Assembly: GCA_017552845.1 (NCBI GenBank)
Contig: JAFZOE010000134.1
Location: forward strand, 1-6,148
From: Clostridia bacterium
GTDB lineage: Bacteria; Bacillota; Clostridia; Oscillospirales; Acutalibacteraceae
DNA: 6,148 nt
Direction: 5' to 3'
The notes under the pieces were generated by a model, which saw nothing but the letters and a program-made list of their open reading frames with translations, was not told the DNA's origin and ran no database searches. Below are positions 1 to 5,831 of the stretch, piece by piece. Made by a program: the position numbers and the translations under genes. How positions within the stretch are numbered: position 1 is the stretch's first letter; every line of letters begins with the position of its first letter.

Positions 1-863
1 ATAACCTGGACTATCTTCTGGACCATTGCCTTGGGAGCATCGGCGAAAAGCAGATGAGCTTCATCAAAGAAGAAAATCATTCTAGGTTTATCAAGGTCCC
101 CAACCTCGGGAAGCTTTTCAAACAGTTCGGTCATCATCCAGAGAAGGAAAGTTGCATAAACAGTCGGACTCTGAATAAGCCTGTTGCTTGAAAGTATATT
201 TATATATCCCCTGCCGTCAAAATCCGTGCGCATCCAGTCTCTTATATCAAGATCGGGCTCGCCGAAGAAAATGTTTCCGCCTTCATCCTCAAATTTGAGA
301 AGCGCTCTCTGAATAGCGCCTATGCTCTGAGAAGTAACATTGCCGTATTCTAGGGTATATTCCTGCCTGTTGTCACCAACATACTGAAGCATGGCTCTGA
401 GATCCTTAAGATCAAGAAGGAGCAGACCGTTATCATCAGCAGCTTTGAAAACTATATTGAGAACGCCCTCCTGAACATCGGTAAGCGAAAGAAGTCTCGA
501 GAGCAAGGTCGGTCCCATATCGGAAATGGTTACTCTGACAGGATGACCGTTTTCGCCGAATATATCCCAGAATCTTGCAGGATAAGATTTATATGTGAAA
601 TTATCAATGCCGAAGTAAGTGATGCGTTTCTGCATATTCTCGTTATCGACACCGGGTTCACACATACCGCTGAGGTCGCCTTTGACATCACTGAAAAATA
701 CGGGAACTCCCATATCAGAAAAGGACTCAGCCATAACCTTCATTGTTATGGTTTTGCCCGTGCCTGTTGCGCCGGCAATCAGACCGTGCCTGTTTGCCAT
801 TTTGGGAATAATATAAAGCTCTTTGTCGGATTTCGCCATCCAGATTTTGCCGTCTTTTAACAT
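1..863 (-). CDS. HerA-like P-loop ATPase, YjgR/DUF853 family (3' end outside window)
   Basis: Reading the minus strand from the ATG at 863 gives 287 codons with no stop before the window edge. The protein is a RecA-fold ATPase of the HerA/FtsK-like class. Walker A is GATGTGKT at residues 31-38. It is followed by a DVKGDLSG motif near residue 56 that is typical of the DUF853 family. Late motifs include GEPDLDIRDW, GRGYINILSS, YATFLLWMMTELFEKLPEVGD and the Walker B block MIFFFDEAHLLF at residues 262-273, with D267 and E268 as the expected Mg-binding and catalytic acids. These resemble E. coli YjgR, a protein of about 500 residues, so a little over half is visible. The family is presumed to be a cytosolic hexameric ATPase, but its substrate is not established. 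No nurA-like nuclease gene, the usual partner of true HerA, is seen on the visible side. The gene has its own promoter and is transcribed away from the glycerophosphotransferase gene. Family call is very secure; function is not. Confidence 0.95.
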   Translation of the reverse strand, partial: MLKDGKIWMAKSDKELYIIPKMANRHGLIAGATGTGKTITMKVMAESFSDMGVPVFFSDVKGDLSGMCEPGVDNENMQKRITYFGIDNFTYKSYPARFWDIFGENGHPVRVTISDMGPTLLSRLLSLTDVQEGVLNIVFKAADDNGLLLLDLKDLRAMLQYVGDNRQEYTLEYGNVTSQSIGAIQRALLKFEDEGGNIFFGEPDLDIRDWMRTDFDGRGYINILSSNRLIQSPTVYATFLLWMMTELFEKLPEVGDLDKPRMIFFFDEAHLLFADAPKAMVQKIVQV

Positions 864-872
864 TGAATACAT

Positions 873-878
873 CCTCCC
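873..878 (-). promoter_or_regulatory. Ribosome binding site of the HerA-like gene
   Basis: GGGAGG on the minus strand. Two in-frame ATGs follow, at 872 and 863. The one at 872 abuts the site with no spacer, while the one at 863 has a 9-nt spacer, so 863 is chosen as the start. Confidence 0.8.
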
Positions 879-896
879 GATTAAAATTACAGTTTA

Positions 897-925
897 ATAA
901 TATCATATTGTATTGAATTTAACAA
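897..925 (-). promoter_or_regulatory. Sigma-A-type promoter for the HerA-like gene
   Basis: On the minus strand TTGTTA (920-925) and TATTAT (897-902) are separated by 17 bp, the ideal spacing, about 30 bp upstream of the start codon. The -35 matches consensus at 4 of 6 bases and the -10 at 5 of 6. An alternative pairing, TTGGTA-18 bp-TATGAT, overlaps it a few bases upstream. The region is AT-rich, so the exact hexamers are uncertain. Confidence 0.6.
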
Positions 926-969
926 TACCAAATATAATTTTTATTGACTGAAATATCAATATATGGTAT
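925..969. repeat. Imperfect inverted repeat in the divergent promoter region
   Basis: ATACCAAATAT (925-935) and ATATATGGTAT (959-969) are reverse complements at 10 of 11 positions, with a 23-bp gap. The left arm touches the -35 of the leftward promoter. The right arm overlaps the start of the -10 of the rightward promoter, and the rightward -35 lies between the arms. This position would suit a binding site for a dimeric regulator, but the arms are AT-rich and could be chance. Confidence 0.3.
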
Positions 970-972
970 ATT
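944..972 (+). promoter_or_regulatory. Sigma-A-type promoter for the glycerophosphotransferase-like gene
   Basis: TTGACT (944-949) and TATATT (967-972) are separated by exactly 17 bp. Each hexamer matches consensus at 5 of 6 bases. Transcription would begin near 979, giving a leader of about 35 nt before the ATG at 1014. This is the strongest promoter-like sequence I noticed in the window. Confidence 0.75.
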
Positions 973-1013
973 TATTGTCGACAACATCAAGATATGACAA
1001 ACGGAGTGATTAA

Positions 1014-2888
1014 ATGTCCGAGCCTCAATTTATGCTGAATAATCTCGAAATCATCAATTCTTCATTGAGGATTGATGCAGTCGCTCTGTATAATTCAGCC
1101 GATATCACACCCAAAGTCCGAGTCGTTTTCAAGCGTGGAAACGATATAAGAAGGCTTCCGCTCATATTACGTAATTCATTCAGAAAGACCGGCAGTGAAG
1201 AGATATTTGCCATTTTCTCATTTACATATAATCTGGACTATATATTTACCGAAAAAGAATCTCTCGATAATACCTGTATATCTTTTGAACTCGATTGCGG
1301 AGAAAATGATTATCCGGATATCGAATACAGATTATCCAGAAACTTTGCCGACAGATTCCCCGGAGACTCATTTGTCAGATCAAGACTTGCGGGAAATGAA
1401 TTTGACGGAGCATTGTATTATTCATCAGAAAAGCCGAGGCCGGATTATAACGGAGAATTCATTTATAATGTCATTTCAAAAGACAACGGATTTTTCGTAA
1501 CAAAAGAAAAGAATCCGGAATATAATATAAACTCATTTTTCCACTCCATATATAATTGTCTTCAAGTTACTATAACACTGCTGTTTTCAATCATACTTCT
1601 GCCTTTTATGGTAATAGACGGAATTCTTGCTGCTCTCGATCTCGTTCCGAGACGCAAAGCTCCGTTGACCGAAGGCTTCATAAGCAATGTATCCGGTCAG
1701 ATAAAAGCAAATATTGCGAACTTTATCAAAAACAGCATCAAAGATAAAACTGTCGCAATGAAAATAATCCAGTTCCGCGACGAACACTACAGACGTTATT
1801 ATAAAAAGCTCTGCAGAAAACCGGTAAAACAGAATCAGATAGCTTTCATTTCGGGCAGGCGCGATGAACTCGGCGGAAACGAAAAATATATTTATGACCT
1901 GATTAAAGACCGAAAAAATATTGATTTTAAGTTTCTTTTCAGCACTCAGCTTGACAGATTTACAAAAAGCGGCAAAAAGAAAGAATTCTACAATCTTTAT
2001 GCTACTTCAAAAGTTGTTATCGTAGACGATTATTACAATCTGCTTAACACAGTCGAAAAGCGAAAAGATGTTAAGCTGTTTCAGCTGTGGCATGCATGCG
2101 GAGCATTCAAAACTTTCGGCTTTTCAAGACTCGGAAAACCCGACAGTCCGAAGCAGGCATCACCCAATCACAGAATGTATGATTTAGCTACCGTCAGCTC
2201 AGAATCTATCGTAAAATATTATGCGGAAGGTTTCGGAATAAGCGATTCAAATGTGCTCCCGACCGGTATTCCGAGAACCGATATATTCTTTGATAATGAA
2301 TATGCAGATAATTTCAGAAAAGGTTTCTATGAAAAATATCTGCAGTTAAAGAATAAAAAGATTATTCTCTTTGCGCCGACATTCAGAGGAGCGGGACAGA
2401 AAAGCGCTTACTATCCCCTGTCTGCTTTTGATCCGAATTCTTTTGCAGAAAAAATCGGCGATGATTATTGCGTTCTGATAAAACTGCATCCGTTCTGCCT
2501 TGAGAGATATGAGATTGATGAAAAATATAAAGACAGAATAATCGACTTTACCGATGAAGATGAGCTGAACGATCTGCTGTTTATCACTGATCTTCTGATC
2601 ACAGATTATTCCAGCTGTGTTTTCGAAGCATCGCTACTGAATATTCCGATGGTCTTTTATGCTTTTGATTTGTATCAATATATTTCAGACAGAGATTTTT
2701 ATTCGGATTTCATTTCTTTTGTTCCGGGCAAAATCGTATTCACTCAGCACGAACTTGAAAGCGCAATAGAATCCGAAGATTTTGAAACAGAAAAAGTCCA
2801 GCCATTCAAGGAGAAGTATTTCAGCGAAACAGACGGAAAAGCCTCTCAGAGAGTTGCGGATGCAATTATAAAAGCGCTTGAATCATAA
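1014..2888 (+). CDS. CDP-glycerol glycerophosphotransferase family protein (TagB/TagF-like) with N-terminal extension
   Basis: A complete 624-residue protein. The C-terminal part, about residues 270-624, has the GT-B-fold polymer transferase motifs in order: LWHACGAFKTFGFSR (358-372), PTGIPRTD (416-423), FAPTFRG (453-459), KLHP (490-493) and TDYSSCVFEAS (530-540). In TagF-type enzymes the histidines of the WH and KxHP motifs (here H360 and H492) lie in the active site, where glycerol phosphate is moved from CDP-glycerol to a growing wall polymer on the cytoplasmic face of the membrane. The usual WHG is WHA here. Residues about 183-211 are strongly hydrophobic (LLFSIILLPFMVIDGILAAL), followed by a basic RRK, suggesting a membrane anchor with the catalytic part in the cytoplasm. 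Residues 1-182 look strand-rich and I cannot assign them to a family. GGAG at 1003-1006, 7 nt before ATG, supports the start. It stands alone between its own promoter and a terminator, with no tag/tar biosynthesis gene beside it. The donor may be CDP-glycerol, CDP-ribitol or a related substrate; sequence does not decide. Confidence 0.92.
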   Translation: MSEPQFMLNNLEIINSSLRIDAVALYNSADITPKVRVVFKRGNDIRRLPLILRNSFRKTGSEEIFAIFSFTYNLDYIFTEKESLDNTCISFELDCGENDYPDIEYRLSRNFADRFPGDSFVRSRLAGNEFDGALYYSSEKPRPDYNGEFIYNVISKDNGFFVTKEKNPEYNINSFFHSIYNCLQVTITLLFSIILLPFMVIDGILAALDLVPRRKAPLTEGFISNVSGQIKANIANFIKNSIKDKTVAMKIIQFRDEHYRRYYKKLCRKPVKQNQIAFISGRRDELGGNEKYIYDLIKDRKNIDFKFLFSTQLDRFTKSGKKKEFYNLYATSKVVIVDDYYNLLNTVEKRKDVKLFQLWHACGAFKTFGFSRLGKPDSPKQASPNHRMYDLATVSSESIVKYYAEGFGISDSNVLPTGIPRTDIFFDNEYADNFRKGFYEKYLQLKNKKIILFAPTFRGAGQKSAYYPLSAFDPNSFAEKIGDDYCVLIKLHPFCLERYEIDEKYKDRIIDFTDEDELNDLLFITDLLITDYSSCVFEASLLNIPMVFYAFDLYQYISDRDFYSDFISFVPGKIVFTQHELESAIESEDFETEKVQPFKEKYFSETDGKASQRVADAIIKALES

Positions 2889-2891
2889 ATA

Positions 2892-2916
2892 AACGGCTTG
2901 CTTTAAGCAAGCCGTT
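2892..2916. terminator. Bidirectional intrinsic terminator between convergent genes
   Basis: AACGGCTTGC (2892-2901) and GCAAGCCGTT (2907-2916) form a perfect 10-bp stem with loop TTTAA. T-rich sequence follows on both strands: ATTCTTATCTG then a run of T on the plus strand, and TTATTTATGATT on the minus strand. It occupies nearly all of the 32-nt gap between the stop codons at 2888 and 2921, so it can end both the plus-strand gene and the minus-strand nadK-argR-recN-epimerase run. Confidence 0.88.
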
Positions 2917-2920
2917 ATTC

Positions 2921-3700
2921 TTATCTGTATTTTTTCAGAACTTCCCACGCTTCGGGAGCATCGGTGTCAAAATCGATGAGATCGGCCTCTATTGATATAT
3001 GCTCAACGCCGGCCTTCATCATCGGAATAAAGAAGTCATCCTGATTGAATTCATCGCCATTTTTAGGATATATTCTCTTTTTATCAAGCGAAGGATCGGG
3101 AAAAGGATTTGATGTATGACCGTGCCATAGATATTTACCGTAACCGGCTAAATCTTCAAGCGGATCATCAGAGCACATCATATGTTTCAAATCTGCAAGA
3201 ACACCGATATAATTGCTGCCAACCTTTTCGGCAATCGCGATTGCCTGAGGAACAGTATTAATAACATTGCATTCCTCAGGTCTCAAAGGCTCGATAACAA
3301 CTCGGATATCATATTTTTCACAAAGTGGAGCAACTTTGTTCTTCAGAAAATCTGCAATCTGTTCTCTGGTTTCTTCAAGCGTCAAGCCGTCCTCGGGTTT
3401 CATTTTTCTGGCTCCGGATGAACCGAAAACCATATACTTCATTCCCAAATAATCGGCTTTTGAAAAGAGACGCTCAAGATATTCATCTATCGCAGCATCA
3501 TCTTTCTCCTTACCGACAATTCTTTGTCCTATAAAGACGCATCCGGCAAAAACAGGAATTCCGATATTATTGAATTTGTCGAGAGTTTCTTTATCCATAT
3601 CGGCAACGGCTACGCAGTTTGTCTCAATGTAATCATAACCGTATTTCTTTGCCTTGACTGCATCATCATATCTGTTGCTGACGCAAACTCCGATTTTCAT
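2921..3700 (-). CDS. Sugar phosphate isomerase/epimerase-like TIM-barrel protein
   Basis: A 259-residue protein of the xylose isomerase-like / AP-endonuclease-2 superfamily (IolE, IolI, Hyi and D-tagatose 3-epimerase relatives), a usual length for it. Likely single-metal ligands are E137 (in VVIEPLRPEE), D170 (in LADLKHM), H195 or H193 (in LWHGHTSNP) and E238 (in SIEAD). H173, three after D170, and R209 (in KRIYP) fit the substrate-binding His and Arg of the epimerases. The E-to-D spacing of 33 residues equals that of D-tagatose 3-epimerase (E152, D185). No signal peptide is seen, so it should be cytosolic. Its ATG overlaps the recN stop as ATGA, with a weak AGGGA-type ribosome site inside the recN end, so translation is probably coupled. 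It is the last gene before the hairpin terminator. The family call is secure; substrate and pathway are unknown, and no sugar-utilisation gene is adjacent. Confidence 0.88.
   Translation of the reverse strand: MKIGVCVSNRYDDAVKAKKYGYDYIETNCVAVADMDKETLDKFNNIGIPVFAGCVFIGQRIVGKEKDDAAIDEYLERLFSKADYLGMKYMVFGSSGARKMKPEDGLTLEETREQIADFLKNKVAPLCEKYDIRVVIEPLRPEECNVINTVPQAIAIAEKVGSNYIGVLADLKHMMCSDDPLEDLAGYGKYLWHGHTSNPFPDPSLDKKRIYPKNGDEFNQDDFFIPMMKAGVEHISIEADLIDFDTDAPEAWEVLKKYR
3230..3245. repeat. Perfect 16-bp palindrome inside the epimerase gene
   Basis: GGCAATCGCGATTGCC is its own reverse complement. It encodes part of the alternating QAIAIAE stretch, where GCA-ATC-GCG-ATT-GCC naturally gives mirrored codons, so it may be a by-product of the protein sequence. 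Confidence 0.5.
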
Positions 3701-5364
3701 TTCTTTTCCCTTACTTTCTTTAACATTTCCGCTGCCGATTTAAGCTGCAGCTCAGTTACGGAATTACCGGCCGTAATTCTTGCTAGCTCTTCTGCACGAC
3801 CATTATCATCGAGTTCTGTAACTTTAGTATAAGTAACGCCTTTTTTGAATTCCTTGCTTATTTTAAGATGGCAGTCAGCCTGCGCTGCAATACGTGCAAG
3901 ATGAGTAACGCAGATAACCTGCCTGCCCTCAGAAACCGAATAAAGCTTCAATGCAATTTTCTCGGCAGCAGAACCGCTGACACCTGTATCAATTTCATCA
4001 AAAATCAACGTATCGGTAATATCCTTTGATGTAAGAACATTCTTGATAGCAAGCATTATTCTGGATAATTCGCCGCCCGACGCTACTTTAGAAATCGGTT
4101 TCGGAGCCTGACCCGGATTGGTGCTTATCAGGAATTCGATATTCTCAGCACCTTTTGCCGAAAGTGGAACCGGCTTGATATCAACCTTGAAATCCACATA
4201 AGGCATATCAAGATATTTCAATTGAACTGTTACGTTTTTCTCAAATTTTGCAGAAGCATCGGTTCTAGACTTTGTAAGCTTCTTCGAAAGAGTCTTGACT
4301 TTATCGGATTTTTCAAACAATTGGGTTTCAAGAGCTTTTATTCTGTCATCGCAGTTTCCGATTTCATCGCGCTCTTTAATGCAGTTATCATAAAAAGCAA
4401 GTATTTCTTCTTCGTTTTTGCCGTATTTCATTGAAAGACGGTAAATCTCATCAAGGCGCTCATTGATTTCTTTCAGCCGCTCGGGTGAATACGTAAATCT
4501 CTCTGAAAGTGATTTGACTGCAGAAGTAATCTCAATCAATTCAAACGACATGGATTTCAGCTGCTTTGCCGGTTCAACCGCTTCGTTATAATATCCGGCG
4601 GCAGTTTCAAGATCTTTAGCACAGTCTGCAAGCGATTCGGATATTCCGCCATCCGAGCCCAATGACGAATAAGTCTTATCAAGCAGTTTCTGAACCTTCA
4701 CGCTGTTTTCGAGCAGATTCTTTTCTTTATTCAGTTCATCGGTTTCGCCGATACGGATGCCGGACTTCTCAATTTCCGCAATCACGAAATTAAGATAATC
4801 GAGTCTTGAAACGTTGCTGTCTCTTTTATCATACAGAGAATCGAGTTCGTGTTTCACTTTGATAAGGGAATTAAAAGCAGATTTATAATCACCAAGCAAT
4901 TTCGAGTTTTCCGCCAAAGCATCTATGAAACCGCAATGCTTATCAGGAGAAAGCAAAGCCTGGCTGTCATGCTGACCGTGAATATTAATAAGCGAAACAC
5001 CGATTTCCTTCAGCTGAGAAACAGTTACCGGATAACCGTTCACTTTGCATGAATTTTTACCGATCAGCGAAATCACTCTTGAGATTGTCAGAGAACCGTC
5101 TTCCGTCTTTTCTATATCATATTCATCGAGCAGAGCAGATACTTCGCTGTTGATACCTGTAAAAACAGCCGTTACCTTGGCGCTGTCTTTACCGTCCCTG
5201 ACAAGCTCTTTAGAAGTTCTTTCGCCGAGAATGGCATTTATCGAATCAATAATTATGGATTTACCGGCTCCCGTTTCTCCTGTAAGAACATTCAAACCGG
5301 AAGAGAACTCAATCTCCGCTTTTTCTATTACGGCTATATTTTCAATCTTCAAGCCATATAACAT
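3697..5364 (-). CDS. recN: DNA repair protein RecN
   Basis: A complete 555-residue SMC-like ATPase, close to E. coli RecN (553). Visible motifs: Walker A GETGAGKS (29-36) within LNVLTGETGAGKSIIIDSIN; Q-loop region NIHGQHD (127-133); ABC signature ASGGELSR (428-435); Walker B TLIFDEIDTGVSG (452-464) with D456 and E457; switch histidine H488 in VICVTHLARIAAQAD; and the C-terminal RecN pattern TELQLKSAAEML (537-548). Charged, heptad-like stretches about 160-230 and 295-375 fit the short coiled-coil arms. RecN acts early in recombinational repair of double-strand breaks, bringing DNA together at the nucleoid. The start at 5364 is backed by GGAG at 5371-5374, six nt upstream and directly after the argR stop. 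It lies 11 nt downstream of argR and overlaps the next gene by 4 nt. In many bacteria recN is damage-inducible; I see no separate promoter or LexA-like box in the tiny argR-recN gap. Confidence 0.97.
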   Translation of the reverse strand: MLYGLKIENIAVIEKAEIEFSSGLNVLTGETGAGKSIIIDSINAILGERTSKELVRDGKDSAKVTAVFTGINSEVSALLDEYDIEKTEDGSLTISRVISLIGKNSCKVNGYPVTVSQLKEIGVSLINIHGQHDSQALLSPDKHCGFIDALAENSKLLGDYKSAFNSLIKVKHELDSLYDKRDSNVSRLDYLNFVIAEIEKSGIRIGETDELNKEKNLLENSVKVQKLLDKTYSSLGSDGGISESLADCAKDLETAAGYYNEAVEPAKQLKSMSFELIEITSAVKSLSERFTYSPERLKEINERLDEIYRLSMKYGKNEEEILAFYDNCIKERDEIGNCDDRIKALETQLFEKSDKVKTLSKKLTKSRTDASAKFEKNVTVQLKYLDMPYVDFKVDIKPVPLSAKGAENIEFLISTNPGQAPKPISKVASGGELSRIMLAIKNVLTSKDITDTLIFDEIDTGVSGSAAEKIALKLYSVSEGRQVICVTHLARIAAQADCHLKISKEFKKGVTYTKVTELDDNGRAEELARITAGNSVTELQLKSAAEMLKKVREKK

Positions 5365-5375
5365 AGAATACTCCG

Positions 5376-5825
5376 TTATCCAATCATTTTATTGATTTCT
5401 GCTTTTATCGTTTCAGCCGTATCGATATTGCGGCAGAGAACAAAGATGGTATCATCGCCCGCAAGAGTTCCGACTACGCCTTCAAAATCCATGTTGTCAA
5501 GCGCAGCGCAGGCGGCATTTGCCATACCGGTATAACACTTGACGACAAGCATATTGCCGGCTGAATCGGAAGAAATTACGCTGTGTGAAAATACGCTGTT
5601 GAATTTCCCGCTGATTTCGGTGTTATCAGATTTATCAACAGTATAGCAGGAACGTCCGTATTTATCGGGCTTTTTGATTAATCTCAGATCTTTGATATCT
5701 CTGGAAATGGTTGCCTGAGTGGTTTCAAAGCCCTCTTCATTGAGCTTTTCCATAAGTTCGGTCTGAGTAAAAATGCTGTTTGTTTCAATAATCCTCAGTA
5801 TAACTTCGTGTCTCTTCTTTTTCAT
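5376..5825 (-). CDS. argR: Arginine repressor ArgR/AhrC
   Basis: A protein of 149 residues from the ATG at 5825, the same length as B. subtilis AhrC. Numbering here counts from that ATG. The N-terminal winged helix runs to about residue 65, with the recognition-helix block TTQATISRDIKDL at 35-47, the most conserved part of the family. The C-terminal oligomerisation and arginine-binding domain (about 76-149) contains GMANAACAALDN and GTLAGDDTIFVLCR, whose paired aspartates (D124, D125) contact L-arginine in the hexamer. In the family, arginine-bound hexamers repress arginine biosynthesis operons and can activate catabolism. A TTG at 5831, directly after the nadK stop, is an alternative start adding two residues; alignment of MKKKRHE with AhrC MNKGQRH favours the ATG. 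It sits between nadK and recN, the typical Bacillota order, and probably depends on an upstream operon promoter because no intergenic space is available. Confidence 0.96.
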   Translation of the reverse strand: MKKKRHEVILRIIETNSIFTQTELMEKLNEEGFETTQATISRDIKDLRLIKKPDKYGRSCYTVDKSDNTEISGKFNSVFSHSVISSDSAGNMLVVKCYTGMANAACAALDNMDFEGVVGTLAGDDTIFVLCRNIDTAETIKAEINKMIG

Positions 5826-5831
5826 AATCAA

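Noticed and set aside
543..860. Plus-strand open frame of 105 codons opposite the HerA-like gene
   Set aside because: It lies wholly antisense to a strongly conserved ATPase coding sequence, and its translation shows no recognisable motif.
870..872. Upstream in-frame ATG for the HerA-like gene
   Set aside because: It abuts the GGGAGG ribosome site with no spacer; the ATG at 863 has a normal 9-nt spacer.
3743..3752. 10-bp palindrome AGCTGCAGCT near the recN end
   Set aside because: Palindromes of this length are expected several times by chance in 6 kb, and it lies in coding sequence.
3524..3832. Plus-strand open frame of about 102 codons across the recN/epimerase junction
   Set aside because: It is antisense to two well-supported genes. 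Its serine- and phenylalanine-rich composition is what the reverse of Lys/Glu-rich coding sequence gives.
5045..5395. Plus-strand open frame of 116 codons opposite the recN start
   Set aside because: It is antisense to the recN Walker A region and has no motif or promoter of its own.
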